Notes: generated by a model not told the origin, from the sequence alone. A stretch of 38,394 nt of DNA from Bacillota bacterium (GCA_023387295.1 JAEWIG010000205.1:1-38394); one strand, 5' to 3'; positions 7,861 through 16,334 are shown, numbered from the stretch's first letter. Numbers and translations: made by a program.

Positions 7861-7904
7861 AGCCTAATTTCTCGGTTGAAACTATGAAGAATTAGGCTTT
7901 TTAT
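7861..7904 (+). terminator. Terminator of the GMC gene
   Basis: AGCCTAATT (7861-7869) pairs with AATTAGGCT (7890-7898), followed by TTTTATT. Confidence 0.82.
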
Positions 7905-7972
7905 TATTTCGTAATCGTTAGAGTAATGACTAAAATAGGATCAATATCCATTGCAATATGGCATTTTTAATC

Positions 7973-8506
7973 CTACTCTCTTGTTTTTAGAAGTGAATAA
8001 ACATTTGTATCGTGTGCCATCCCATTTTGATACATATATTCTCTTAGAATCCCTTCTTTTTGAAATCCCATTTTAGTGAGCAAGTTGTTAGAGGCCTCAT
8101 TTTCTATAAACACTATCGCCCCTATTCGAGCTAAGCCCATACTTTCAAATCCATAGGATACAATTTTAGATATCGCTTCGGAAGTATATCCTTTTCTCCA
8201 TTGTTCAGGATTAATCTCATAACCTATCTCTGCTCGTTTATGTTTCGGGGACCAGGCATTAAACCCAATTGTTCCGATGAGCCCTTTCGTTCCTTTTCTC
8301 TCAATTCCCCAACGTATTCCTCTCTTTTTAGCATAACTTTCCGAAAAAAACTCGACAAATTGTTCTGCTTGCTCCATATTCACCAATGTATCTTGTCCAT
8401 AAAAACGCGTTACATTTTCATTAGAAAAACAAGCAAAAATCCCTTCTGCATCATCTTTTGTTATTTCTCTTAGTAATAATCTCTCTGTTTCTAATACTGG
8501 AAACAT
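7973..8506 (-). CDS. GNAT acetyltransferase, RimJ/RimL type
   Basis: 177 residues. It starts with the RimJ-like LETERLLLREITKDDAE and carries the acetyl-CoA loop region EIGYEINPEQWRKGYTSEA, then GLARIGAIVFIENEASNNLLTKMGFQKEGILREY. These match N-acetyltransferases acting on protein N-termini or small amines; the substrate cannot be told. AAGGAGAG precedes the ATG. It stands alone between the GMC gene and the DUF4097 operon. Confidence 0.85.
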   Translation of the reverse strand: MFPVLETERLLLREITKDDAEGIFACFSNENVTRFYGQDTLVNMEQAEQFVEFFSESYAKKRGIRWGIERKGTKGLIGTIGFNAWSPKHKRAEIGYEINPEQWRKGYTSEAISKIVSYGFESMGLARIGAIVFIENEASNNLLTKMGFQKEGILREYMYQNGMAHDTNVYSLLKTRE

Positions 8507-8621
8507 ACTATTCTCTCCTTGATTCTTTTGTTTTTCATCTTCTTGAAGTGAAAATTATTCCTTTCAATCAAAATTCGGCTAAAATTGGAGAAAATCCTTC
8601 ATATACAAGTCTCTTTGTATG

Positions 8622-8661
8622 AAAAAAATAGGCTTTACTCTTAATGAGAGTAAAACCTATT
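8622..8661 (-). terminator. Terminator of the PadR-HAAS-DUF4097 operon
   Basis: AATAGGCTTTACTCT (8627-8641) pairs with AGAGTAAAACCTATT (8647-8661), 15 bp with one G-U. On the minus strand a run of T follows. A second short repeat (ATACAA/TTGTAT, 8603-8620) abuts it. Confidence 0.9.
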
Positions 8662-8688
8662 AGTATCAGAGGTTGATTTTTGCCTAAA

Positions 8689-9657
8689 TTAATCTAAAAA
8701 GCTTATATCTATATCACCATCTTTAGAGCTAATCTCTAAATTGTGGCCAGAGCTCGATTTTTGTACGGCTTGTGTTTCATAGTAATCATCATTAACATAA
8801 ATATCTCCAAAGTTATTGCGAATGTTATAGCTTAGTTCCGACTCTTTGTTTAAAAGCTGCAAACTTACATCTCCAAAGCTTGATTTGATTATTGATTGAC
8901 CTAATAGCAAACCATGTACGTCAATATCACCATCATTGCTTTCGAGCTTTAATCCTTCACTCATTACATCCTGTAAAATAGTATCTCCAAAACCGTTTTT
9001 CACCGTGATAGTATTAGCACTAATCTTATTAAGCTCTGCGTCACCATCTGTTAGTTCCATATTCAAGTCCTTCGTTTTCACATCAAACCCTGAAATATCA
9101 CCGAATTTATTAATGATCTTTAGCTCACTAGCCTGCACATTTTTTATCGTCAAATCTCCATCTGATGCTCGAATGTCAAACTTTTCTGCTACCATGTCTT
9201 CTAAATAAGTGTCACCAAAATTATTTATAATACTGACATCCTTTAATTCTTCACCACTCGGAAAATATATTTTCACAATGGTTTGCATCGAGTTAATAAA
9301 TCCTATATTCATATTAATTAATTTGCCTGATTTCCGTTCTTTTTCCTCAATCATTAGCGTATCATCTTTGATTTCATGACGTACTTCTTGCTCTTCATAC
9401 TGTTCAATCTGTAATTTATATTCATCAGACGGAATGAACTCAATGTCCGCATCAAGTAAATGAACATTTATTTTAGAAAAAGAAGATAAAGGATATGTTT
9501 CCGTTTTTCGCTCTCCAGAATCGTATACTTTAAAGCCGGCACCCGAATTGATAATTGATAATTTTGCTCCAGCTGAGAAGCCGATAACCACAAGAAGGAT
9601 ACCAATGACAATCATACTGCTAGCGATGAGAGTCATCTTTTTTGTTAGCTTTTTCAA
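8689..9657 (-). CDS. DUF4097 beta-helix membrane-anchored protein
   Basis: 322 residues with an N-terminal membrane anchor (MTLIASSMIVIGILLVVIGF) and an extracytoplasmic DUF4097 domain. From ~residue 145 the sequence alternates NxFGD and (S/T/N)DGD turns: NNFGD, SDGD, NKFGD, TDGD, NGFGD, NDGD, SSFGD, NNFGD, KDGD, mostly ~21 residues apart, as expected of coils in a right-handed beta-helix. LiaG/YvlB-type relatives are linked to envelope stress, but the exact role is unknown. The TTG start directly follows the stop of the previous gene (TAA TTG) with AAGGAGGAG upstream, so translation is probably coupled. Confidence 0.8.
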   Translation of the reverse strand: MKKLTKKMTLIASSMIVIGILLVVIGFSAGAKLSIINSGAGFKVYDSGERKTETYPLSSFSKINVHLLDADIEFIPSDEYKLQIEQYEEQEVRHEIKDDTLMIEEKERKSGKLINMNIGFINSMQTIVKIYFPSGEELKDVSIINNFGDTYLEDMVAEKFDIRASDGDLTIKNVQASELKIINKFGDISGFDVKTKDLNMELTDGDAELNKISANTITVKNGFGDTILQDVMSEGLKLESNDGDIDVHGLLLGQSIIKSSFGDVSLQLLNKESELSYNIRNNFGDIYVNDDYYETQAVQKSSSGHNLEISSKDGDIDISFLD

Positions 9658-10257
9658 TTAAATCTCCTCCTTACGTTTGTTCTTCATTTTATCGAATATC
9701 TTATTCAACCATCTAGCTAGTGCTGAGCTAGAACTTTTCACAACAAACATAAATGGAGGGAAAAGAAGAATTCCGATTCCCGTTGCTGTTAATCCTGCCC
9801 CTATATAAAACAGAGAGGTTTGCCAGTGTTGGGTAATAACTGAAAATCCAGCTATTATGCTAACAACACCTGCGAATGCTAAAGAAATGATTAGTGTTAA
9901 AAAAGTAAAGAGGAATGCAGCACACAAAATAACGAGAGTAAATACCATGCTGATGATAACGATTACTATCGGCAATGCAATAGGTGATGCAAGAATCGCA
10001 AGGAGAATAAACCAAATGGCTGAGATGCTTTTTTTCGCTGATTCAGGATGCTCTGCTAACTCCTTTGTCGCATATTCCGCTAAAATATGCCTGGCTACTT
10101 GTGCTGGTGAGCCTAATTTTTTTATCACTAATTCACTATTTTCTTCGCCTGCTTCATCAAAGTATTCACGATAATAATTTAAAGCTTCATCTATTTCATC
10201 CTGCGGTAATTTTTTTAGCCTCGTTTCAAGTTCTTTTAAATATTTCTCCCTACTCAT
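9658..10257 (-). CDS. HAAS/DUF1700 membrane protein
   Basis: 199 residues. The N-terminal ~75 residues form a HAAS (DUF1700) signalling domain (YLKELETRLKKLPQDEIDEA, then YYREYFDEAGEENSELVIKKLG). Several membrane segments follow (residues ~80-180). HAAS proteins are typically encoded next to PadR regulators, which they are thought to control by binding. The start overlaps the padR end by 8 bp and its stop abuts the DUF4097 start. Confidence 0.85.
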   Translation of the reverse strand: MSREKYLKELETRLKKLPQDEIDEALNYYREYFDEAGEENSELVIKKLGSPAQVARHILAEYATKELAEHPESAKKSISAIWFILLAILASPIALPIVIVIISMVFTLVILCAAFLFTFLTLIISLAFAGVVSIIAGFSVITQHWQTSLFYIGAGLTATGIGILLFPPFMFVVKSSSSALARWLNKIFDKMKNKRKEEI

Positions 10258-10570
10258 TTCTCAAGCCTCCCAACAACACCGTATCGATTTTTTGTTTGTA
10301 TACCGTCCAGTCTACAAGTAACTCTTCATATTTTCTTCGGCCACTATCTGTTATTCGATAATATCTTCGATTTCTTCCTTGAAATGGTTGATCATACGTT
10401 GACAAGTAATCTGCCTTTTGCAATCTGCGCAAAACAGGATAAAGTGTGGATTCTGAAATATCCATCACTTCTTGAACTTGCTGAGTAAGTGAATAACCAT
10501 ACACATCTTCTTTTGCCACGATTGCTAATACACAGGCATCTAGAAGTGCGGAACCAAGTTGAAAAGACAT
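10250..10570 (-). CDS. PadR-family transcriptional regulator
   Basis: 106 residues, the compact (subfamily-2) PadR form: winged helix LDACVLAIVAKEDVYGYSLTQ, ISESTLYPVLRRLQKADYLST and wing RNRRYYRITDSGRRKYEEL, with a short C-terminal dimer helix. First gene of the operon with the HAAS and DUF4097 proteins. Two palindromes in its own promoter suggest autorepression. GGAGGTG precedes the ATG. Confidence 0.92.
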   Translation of the reverse strand: MSFQLGSALLDACVLAIVAKEDVYGYSLTQQVQEVMDISESTLYPVLRRLQKADYLSTYDQPFQGRNRRYYRITDSGRRKYEELLVDWTVYKQKIDTVLLGGLRNE

Positions 10571-10604
10571 TGCTACACCTCCAGCTTATATTATATCCCT
10601 TTCT

Positions 10605-10625
10605 ATATTATACGACGTATAATAT
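10605..10625. promoter_or_regulatory. PadR operator candidate 1 (perfect palindrome)
   Basis: ATATTATACG, central A, CGTATAATAT: a perfect 21 bp dyad lying about +8 to +28 of the padR transcript. Confidence 0.75.
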
Positions 10626-10636
10626 CATGATTAACC

Positions 10637-10657
10637 ATATTATATGGCGTATAATAT
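10637..10657. promoter_or_regulatory. PadR operator candidate 2 (over the -10)
   Basis: ATATTATATG, G, CGTATAATAT: same dyad as operator 1 with one mismatched pair. Its centre is 32 bp from the first, about three helical turns. It covers the -10 box and much of the spacer. Both copies are followed by CATG. Confidence 0.75.
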
Positions 10658-10667
10658 CATGTGTCAA
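10639..10667 (-). promoter_or_regulatory. Consensus sigma-A promoter of the padR operon
   Basis: On the minus strand TTGACA (10667-10662), 17 bp and TATAAT (10644-10639): both hexamers are exact consensus. Such a strong promoter fits tight repression by the palindromes lying over and just after it. Confidence 0.88.
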
Positions 10668-10866
10668 CATATATTGGAAAATATGTTAGAAATTTAGAAA
10701 CCCCTCTTTTTTATTAAAATAATTTGTATTTTTCATAAAAATAGATTGGGAAATGAGAAAAATTACATGAGAAAGAGGAAATTCTATTTCAAAATGGAGT
10801 GGTAACGTAGATGATGGAAAATTATCATCAAATCTGATTCCTGTTTTGGAAGAATTACATGATATT

Positions 10867-10986
10867 TGCACGATTTTTTCAACTTATGCTCGATTTTTCG
10901 TTATTTTGCACGATTTTCTAGATTTATGCACGATCTTCTGTTTATTTGCACGATAATTGAAATTTATGTACGATCCTCAAAATTAG
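10867..10986. repeat. Six-copy 20 bp repeat, TGCACGAT core
   Basis: The cores begin at 10867, 10887, 10907, 10927, 10947 and 10967, exactly 20 bp apart. Four read TGCACGAT; the second is TGCTCGAT and the last TGTACGAT. The 12 bp between cores are AT-rich and variable. The array lies in a 544 bp gene-free gap (10571-11114). The rest of that gap holds the padR promoter region, AT-rich sequence and the terminator at 11068. Confidence 0.85.
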
Positions 10987-11067
10987 GAGGTTTATTTGAT
11001 AATGTACTTTTGGATAGTTTAAAAGAGAAGTAATACCATTCAGAGCAGAAATTAATTAAATCCGAAA

Positions 11068-11104
11068 ACAATAAAGGAGCTGCATTTCGCAGCTCCTTTA
11101 TTGT
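11068..11104. terminator. Terminator after selO
   Basis: ACAATAAAGGAGCTGC (11068-11083) and GCAGCTCCTTTATTGT (11089-11104) form a perfect 16 bp stem with a 5 nt loop. T-rich flanks exist on both sides, so it can work in both directions. Confidence 0.88.
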
Positions 11105-11114
11105 TTTTAATTTA

Positions 11115-12587
11115 TCAAGTTCCACAAAAAGTACGATAAGGCTGAGAGGTCGGTGGAGGAGGTGTACAGTACTCATCCTGTTTAGGTAAATGTTCATAGG
11201 GACTGGAAAGAACATCAAGTAGCCGCTCCATCACACTATAGTCCCCTTCGTTCACTGCGGCTTCAAGTGCCTCTTCTACCCGGTGGTTCCGAGGGATAAC
11301 CGTAGGATTGCTATTCCGCATTAACTGATGGGAATCCTCTTTCGATTCCTGTTGTCTTTCGAGTCTTGCCTTCCAACTTTCATGCCACTGGGCAAATTCT
11401 GAACTCTTAAATAATGATGAATCCTCAAGCTTATCAAAAGTTAATGCACGGAAAGTAATCGTAAAGTCCGCTCGATACTTTTGCATTAGTTTGAAGAGCT
11501 CCTCTATAAGATTGAAATCCTCAGCCTCTTCGTTAAAAATCCCCAATTTTGCTCTCATCCCTGCTAGCCAATGGGATTGATATAACGTTGAAAACTGTGA
11601 AATCTCATCCTGTGCCAGTTTAACAGCCTCTTCCTCATTATCATGAAGCAACGGCAACAGTGTTTCAGCAAATCTTGCGAGATTCCATCCGCCAATAATC
11701 GGTTGATTCTTATAGGCATAGCGCGCATGTCTATCAATAGAGCTGAATACGGTTTCTGGGTCATATTCATCCATAAATGCGCAAGGCCCATAATCGATCG
11801 TTTCCCCGCTAATGGTCATATTATCGGTGTTCATCACCCCGTGAATAAAGCCAACCATTTGCCATTTAGCAATCAATGCTGCCTGTCTCTCAATTACTTC
11901 TTGAAGCAGCGATAGATACTTGCTCCGATTATCTTCAATATACGGATAATGGCGTTTAATCGTATAGTCAGCTAGGACACGAAGATCTTCACCTGTCCCC
12001 CAATTTGCAACATATTGAAAGGTCCCAACACGTAGATGACTGTCAGCCACTCTTGTCAGAATAGCACCTTCTAGAACGGTTTCTCGGTACACTTTATCTC
12101 CGGTTGTCACCACTGCTAAACTTCGAGTAGTAGGAATTCCTAGTGCATACATGGCTTCACTAATAATATATTCGCGTAACATCGGCCCTAGTGCAGCTCT
12201 TCCATCTCCACCACGTGAGTATGGCGTTCTGCCTGACCCTTTAAGCTGAATATCAAACCGTTCACCTTTAGGCGTGATTTGCTCCCCAAGCAGGATAGCC
12301 CGACCATCTCCTAACATCGTAAAATGCCCGAATTGATGACCCGCATAAGCTTGAGCAAGCGAATGACCACCTTCAGGAATCACGTTACCAGCAAATATCG
12401 CCAAGCCATCTTCATTTTGCAAAGCTTCAGGATTTAATCCGAGTGAAGCTGCTAAAGATTCATTAAGAATGATTAACTTTGGTGAGTTTACAGGAGTTGG
12501 TTTTAGGCTTGTAAAAAAGGAGTTCGGCAAACGAGCATAACTATTATCAAAGTTCCAACCTGCGTCTATCTCATTTTGATTTGTCAT
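11115..12587 (-). CDS. selO: Protein adenylyltransferase SelO (YdiU)
   Basis: 490 residues, full length for the family. SelO is a pseudokinase that binds ATP in flipped orientation and AMPylates Ser, Thr or Tyr of proteins, linked to redox homeostasis. Visible are YAGHQFGHFTMLGDGRA, IQLKGSGRTPYSRGGDGRAA, the catalytic-loop HGVMNTDNM and metal-binding DYGPCAFMD. The C-terminus ends TFCGT, with a single Cys where eukaryotic SelO has a CxxU motif. AAAGGGGG precedes the ATG, and a plausible promoter lies at 12635-12662. Confidence 0.95.
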   Translation of the reverse strand: MTNQNEIDAGWNFDNSYARLPNSFFTSLKPTPVNSPKLIILNESLAASLGLNPEALQNEDGLAIFAGNVIPEGGHSLAQAYAGHQFGHFTMLGDGRAILLGEQITPKGERFDIQLKGSGRTPYSRGGDGRAALGPMLREYIISEAMYALGIPTTRSLAVVTTGDKVYRETVLEGAILTRVADSHLRVGTFQYVANWGTGEDLRVLADYTIKRHYPYIEDNRSKYLSLLQEVIERQAALIAKWQMVGFIHGVMNTDNMTISGETIDYGPCAFMDEYDPETVFSSIDRHARYAYKNQPIIGGWNLARFAETLLPLLHDNEEEAVKLAQDEISQFSTLYQSHWLAGMRAKLGIFNEEAEDFNLIEELFKLMQKYRADFTITFRALTFDKLEDSSLFKSSEFAQWHESWKARLERQQESKEDSHQLMRNSNPTVIPRNHRVEEALEAAVNEGDYSVMERLLDVLSSPYEHLPKQDEYCTPPPPTSQPYRTFCGT

Positions 12588-12634
12588 TTTATCCCCCTTT
12601 CTTAAAGAAGTAATAAAAGCTTTTTATGATTAGT

Positions 12635-12662
12635 ATTCTACTTTAGATAGTAACATACTCAA
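12635..12662 (-). promoter_or_regulatory. Probable selO promoter
   Basis: On the minus strand TTGAGT (12662-12657), 16 bp and TAGAAT (12640-12635), ~50 bp before the selO start. Confidence 0.55.
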
Positions 12663-12813
12663 GTTTCTTTTAGTGTTTACCACCATCCAAATAATTACTT
12701 GCATACGTAAATTTTTTCTTTTGTTAAAGATAAAAAGAAACAGCAGGATTTCTATACACTGAAGAGAAATTACTTATTATCACTTTCTTCACAGAAGAGT
12801 TTGGAGGAAAAAC

Positions 12814-13254
12814 ATGATTGAGGTTAGAACAATTAAGCCGGAAATGACATATAGTCTTCGGCATCAAATTTTACGCCCACACCAGACATTAGAAGATTGC
12901 CAATATGAGACTGATCACGAGACGGGTACCTTTCACATTGGAGCTTTTTATCAAGAAAAGCTTATTAGCATTGCTTCCTTTTATATCGAAAACAATCCTG
13001 ATTTTTCGAGTGATAAGCAATATCGCTTACGAGCAATGGCAACGCTAGATGATTTTAGAAAGTTAGGTGCAGGAAGAGCGATCGTTAGCTTTGCTGAAGG
13101 CTTGATTAATGAACAGGGGGCTGACTTACTGTGGTGTAACGGAAGAACGAATGTACAGGAATACTATCATAAATTAGGCTTTAAAGCACATGGTGAGGTT
13201 TTTGATTATCCACCCATTGGTCCGCATATTGTGATGTTTAAGGTATTATCATAA
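12814..13254 (+). CDS. GNAT acetyltransferase
   Basis: 146 residues. It has the GNAT core AMATLDDFRKLGAGRAIVSF (motif A acetyl-CoA loop, K-LGAGRA) and LLWCNGRTNVQEYYHKLGFKAHGE (motif B). The N-terminus (LRHQILRPHQTLEDCQYE) is typical of small single-domain GNATs of bacilli; the substrate is unknown. GGAGG lies 7 nt before the ATG. Confidence 0.85.
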   Translation: MIEVRTIKPEMTYSLRHQILRPHQTLEDCQYETDHETGTFHIGAFYQEKLISIASFYIENNPDFSSDKQYRLRAMATLDDFRKLGAGRAIVSFAEGLINEQGADLLWCNGRTNVQEYYHKLGFKAHGEVFDYPPIGPHIVMFKVLS

Positions 13255-13329
13255 AGATCTATTTAGGCTACTACATTTTCTCAATAAAAAACCCTCGTGT
13301 TTGAGGAGATATTGCATAGTATTGTAAGG

Positions 13330-13367
13330 ATAGTCATATTGATTCAGTTAAGACTCTAGATGACTAT
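13330..13367 (+). terminator. Possible weak terminator after the GNAT gene
   Basis: ATAGTCAT (13330-13337) pairs with ATGACTAT (13360-13367) over a 22 nt loop, followed by TTT. The stem is short and the loop long. Confidence 0.4.
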
Positions 13368-13376
13368 TTTACGTTA

Positions 13377-13982
13377 TTAAATATGGATATCCTCATCAAC
13401 AAGAGCCCCTTGTTTCACATAATGGATAATTTTTGCCGACTCTGTTTGAACTCGTTTTCTGCCATTTTCACTAAGAAACCAGTTATCTTTTCCTGTCATT
13501 CCATCATAAGCGGGACAAAGCGTAAATTGAATCCAATTCGGCATATAGGTTTTTAAAGTTAAGTGCAATCTCCTCATATGATAAGGAGCTGTTACAACGA
13601 TAAGTCGTTCCATCTTATATAAATGAAACGCCCTATCTAATACTAATAGGGAGGCAAGTACATTTTCTAATGTATTTAATGATTTGTCATCTATTAAGAT
13701 ATCTTTTTCAGATACTCCTAATGAGATGGCTTCTTTTTTTAATAAAAGTGCTTCTGGCAACTTATTATCATCCCACTTCACACCGCCAGAAAACAAAATC
13801 GTACCCGCTCGTCCCTGCTTGTATAGCTCTATAGCTTTAGGTAAGCGATACTGAACAGCCATACTGCTGCCTACTACAAAAATACAATCTCCAGATTGCT
13901 GATCATCCTCGATACCAGAAAATAGAAGGTTTGTCATCTGGCTATCAGTCAGATTTTCACTGTCTAATTTAGAAATATTCAT
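13377..13982 (-). CDS. YdcF/DUF218-family protein
   Basis: 201 residues. DUF218 fold (SanA/ElyC/YdcF relatives): CIFVVGSSMAVQYRLPKAIELY, then ILFSGGVKWDDNKLPEALLLKKEAI, with SLNTLENVLAS and VVTAPYHMRRLHLTLKTY. No membrane segment, so this is the soluble YdcF type rather than the membrane-bound ElyC/SanA type. The biochemical role is unsettled. GGAGGTG precedes the ATG. Confidence 0.85.
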   Translation of the reverse strand: MNISKLDSENLTDSQMTNLLFSGIEDDQQSGDCIFVVGSSMAVQYRLPKAIELYKQGRAGTILFSGGVKWDDNKLPEALLLKKEAISLGVSEKDILIDDKSLNTLENVLASLLVLDRAFHLYKMERLIVVTAPYHMRRLHLTLKTYMPNWIQFTLCPAYDGMTGKDNWFLSENGRKRVQTESAKIIHYVKQGALVDEDIHI

Positions 13983-14032
13983 TTTTCACCTCCACGATTA
14001 TCGATAATTTTTTGAGTAAGAGCTTGTCCAAT

Positions 14033-14060
14033 AGTATATTTTAGGAAATCACCTCAACAA
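14033..14060 (-). promoter_or_regulatory. Probable promoter of the YdcF-family gene
   Basis: On the minus strand TTGTTG (14060-14055), 16 bp and TATACT (14038-14033), ~50 bp before the gene. Confidence 0.5.
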
Positions 14061-14147
14061 AATCAGAGCTATTATTTCAAGATATGCTTGTTCGAGCATT
14101 TATGCTAATCCTTTTCCCTCCGCTCACAGCTATGTAATAAAAAAAAA

Positions 14148-15029
14148 TTATAATATATCTCTTAATGCCTCTTGTACTGTATTAAAAGTAAAGGAGAAAC
14201 CTTCTTGCTCCAATCGTTTCGGGATCACCCAACGGCTTTTCAGTACTAATTCTGTTTCCGTTTTAATGAATATTGCACCGATTTCAAGCAGCCACTTTGG
14301 GGATGGGAAGCCAAACGGCACGTTCATTTCTGCTCGAACGAATTGCATGAACTCACGATTCGTTACAGGATTCGGAGCCGAACAATTAAAGACACCACTA
14401 AGATCCTCTCTATTCTTTAGAAAAAGAATGATTTGGAATAAATCCTCAATATGGACCCAGCTGAACTTTTGATTACCGCTACCTTGTACACCGCCTAGTC
14501 CGAACTTCGCTAAATTTCGATAGGGAGTCATAACCCCACCATCTTTCCCTAACACAATGGCGATCCGAAGTGCGATCTGCCTTGTGCTTGGCAAATGAAA
14601 GCGAAAGAATTCCTTCTCCCAGTTGGTCGCGACATCCACTGAAAACCCTGTACCAATTTCACCAGTTTCCTCTGTCATTGGACGATCATCAGCATGACGA
14701 TAAATCGTTGCTGTACTAGAATTTAGCCAGACGCTTGGAGGGTTTTTGCATGCTAACACTGCTTCCCCAAGAATGTTTGTTGTGATAATTCTTGATTGCA
14801 TAATTTCATGTTTATTTTTCTCATTATAGCGACAATTCACTGATTTTCCTGCAAGATTGATAAGAAGTTCAGCACCTTCTATCGCTTCAACGATAGATTT
14901 TCGGTCATCCCAAGAGATATTCTGAGGTTGCCTTGAAATGATGAACACCTTGTATCCTAGATCAGTAAATTTACTCTCAAAGTATTGACCAATAAAACCA
15001 GTTCCTCCTGCTAAAACGACTTTTTTCAT
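14148..15029 (-). CDS. TIGR01777-family NAD-dependent epimerase/dehydratase-like protein
   Basis: Extended SDR protein. Glycine-rich NAD(P) motif LAGGTGFIGQYF at the N-terminus, INLAGKSVNCRYNEKNK, STATIYRHADDRPMTEE, FSWVHIEDLFQIILFL, and a C-terminal DUF1731 segment (LLEIGAIFIKTETELVLKSRWVIP). B. subtilis YfhF is of this family; the substrate is unknown. The ATG at 15029 has GAGGGGGG 5 nt upstream; seven further codons up to 15050 are unlikely. YxxxK is not in the classical form (the motif region reads TIYRHAD), which is usual for this family. Confidence 0.87.
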   Translation of the reverse strand: MKKVVLAGGTGFIGQYFESKFTDLGYKVFIISRQPQNISWDDRKSIVEAIEGAELLINLAGKSVNCRYNEKNKHEIMQSRIITTNILGEAVLACKNPPSVWLNSSTATIYRHADDRPMTEETGEIGTGFSVDVATNWEKEFFRFHLPSTRQIALRIAIVLGKDGGVMTPYRNLAKFGLGGVQGSGNQKFSWVHIEDLFQIILFLKNREDLSGVFNCSAPNPVTNREFMQFVRAEMNVPFGFPSPKWLLEIGAIFIKTETELVLKSRWVIPKRLEQEGFSFTFNTVQEALRDIL

Positions 15030-15115
15030 ATGAACCCCCCTCGTCTTCATTCTTAGTCAGCTAACAATGATATAATTGGATTTATTTTTAACTATTCAGA
15101 ATTCTAAAATTAAAT

Positions 15116-15637
15116 TCAACCTTCAAATCTATTAAAAAAAGACTCAATCTCTTTTTTATTTTTTAACGTAATAATCTCTTTGATAGATCCTGACTTTTGA
15201 AGCTTCTGAAAGCGTTCAGCCATTTTTTTCTTCCGTGCGTGGTAAGTCGTATAGATAAACTTAATGAAATCCCAATCTAGTTTTTCCTTACACCCTTCAC
15301 CCATATCAATACGCGTTTTTCCAATGTTTAATAACCACCGCCGAACAACACGGTATAGACAAACATATAGTGGGAGTTCTAGATAGATGATGGTGTCAGC
15401 ATGTTTTGTGCGAATATCAAATGTACCCGTGTAATTCCCGTCAATCACCCATTGAGCCTGAGTCGCTATTTCTTGTTGAGCTTTAATAAATTCCTCTTTT
15501 TTAGCTTCCACCCAGTTCGGTTTCCAATACAAAGCATCTAAATGATAAACATTTATATTTATAGCTTCCCCTAAATTCCGGGCAAATGTTGACTTCCCCA
15601 CACCTGAAGAAACCCCTATGACCATAATCCGCTTCAT
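15116..15637 (-). CDS. P-loop kinase-like protein (FlaR/topology-modulation type)
   Basis: 173 residues. Walker A GVSSGVGKST at residues ~8-17 and an adenylate-kinase-like core: VYHLDALYWKPNWVEAKKEE, WVIDGNYTGTFDIR and LELPLYVCLYRVVRRWL. Such proteins are often annotated as DNA topology modulation protein FlaR, a historic name with little support. The actual substrate is probably a nucleotide or small metabolite. GGGAG precedes the ATG. Confidence 0.8.
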   Translation of the reverse strand: MKRIMVIGVSSGVGKSTFARNLGEAININVYHLDALYWKPNWVEAKKEEFIKAQQEIATQAQWVIDGNYTGTFDIRTKHADTIIYLELPLYVCLYRVVRRWLLNIGKTRIDMGEGCKEKLDWDFIKFIYTTYHARKKKMAERFQKLQKSGSIKEIITLKNKKEIESFFNRFEG

Positions 15638-15677
15638 TCGATTTCTCCCTTCTCATTCAGTAGTTTTCAAGAGTATC

Positions 15678-15992
15678 TTAGTTATGAGCCTCATGCTTTT
15701 TCCACATAAAATAGTTGTAAGCTAGTTGCAGTATGAATACTAATAAAAGCAGCATCGTAATGATTACCTTCAATTGCAAATTCCACACAGGTGTCAAATA
15801 CATCAAAAGAAGTGCAGGAATAATGAACAGAGTTGTCCATAGGGTACGAATCATCTTTCTCCGGTAACTTAATTTAAAGTAAATGAATGAAAATCCAGTA
15901 TCTACCTTCTTCTTTTTACGATAGATCACTGAAAAAATAATGATAACTGTTACATTAATGACTACAAAAAATGATAATAGCCATATCTCCAT
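15678..15992 (-). CDS. Small membrane protein, unknown function
   Basis: The start at 15992 (MEIWLLSFFVV...) has AAGGGGGGAG upstream, giving 104 residues; a start nine codons earlier has no site. Three hydrophobic helices (residues ~2-20, ~50-67, ~75-94) with basic loops (YRKKKKVD, YRRKM). No family recognised. Next to another small membrane protein on the same strand. Confidence 0.6.
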   Translation of the reverse strand: MEIWLLSFFVVINVTVIIIFSVIYRKKKKVDTGFSFIYFKLSYRRKMIRTLWTTLFIIPALLLMYLTPVWNLQLKVIITMLLLLVFILQLAYNYFMWKKHEAHN

Positions 15993-16055
15993 AAATCTCC
16001 CCCCTTTCATCGCAACCATCTTTTTAATCTATGCACGTTAAATGATGATATTTCT

Positions 16056-16334
16056 CTACAGGAAGAATGTAAGCCAGCCTATAAGGAAGAAGTTCGGAAT
16101 AACTAACAAAATGGAAAGTCCTAAATATTTTTTTACAAGTGATAAAGCTGCTCCTATATAAAGAAGCGGAAAGATTAATCCCCATATCTCAAAGCGTGGA
16201 GTAGCAGCTAAGTATAATGACAGTGGCACTATAAGAATGGCAGAAATAAAAAGGAGTTTCGGTTTCTTCAAACTTATCGCGAAGATGGAAAGGACAAGAG
16301 AGGCAATCATGAAAGGCCAAAATAATAATTGCAT
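16056..16334 (-). CDS. Small hydrophobic membrane protein
   Basis: 92 residues, almost wholly hydrophobic: about three to four transmembrane helices with short loops (LKKPK, TPRFEIWG, LVKKYLG). AAGGAGG lies 7 nt before the ATG. No family recognised. It precedes the 104-residue membrane protein gene by ~60 bp and may be cotranscribed. Confidence 0.6.
   Translation of the reverse strand: MQLLFWPFMIASLVLSIFAISLKKPKLLFISAILIVPLSLYLAATPRFEIWGLIFPLLYIGAALSLVKKYLGLSILLVIPNFFLIGWLTFFL

Noticed and set aside
9857..10361. Plus-strand open frames over the HAAS and padR genes
   Set aside because: Antisense shadows of two well-supported genes.
14083..14099. ATGCT/AGCAT hairpin upstream of the YdcF-family gene
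   Set aside because: Short stem without a T tract; nothing supports a function.
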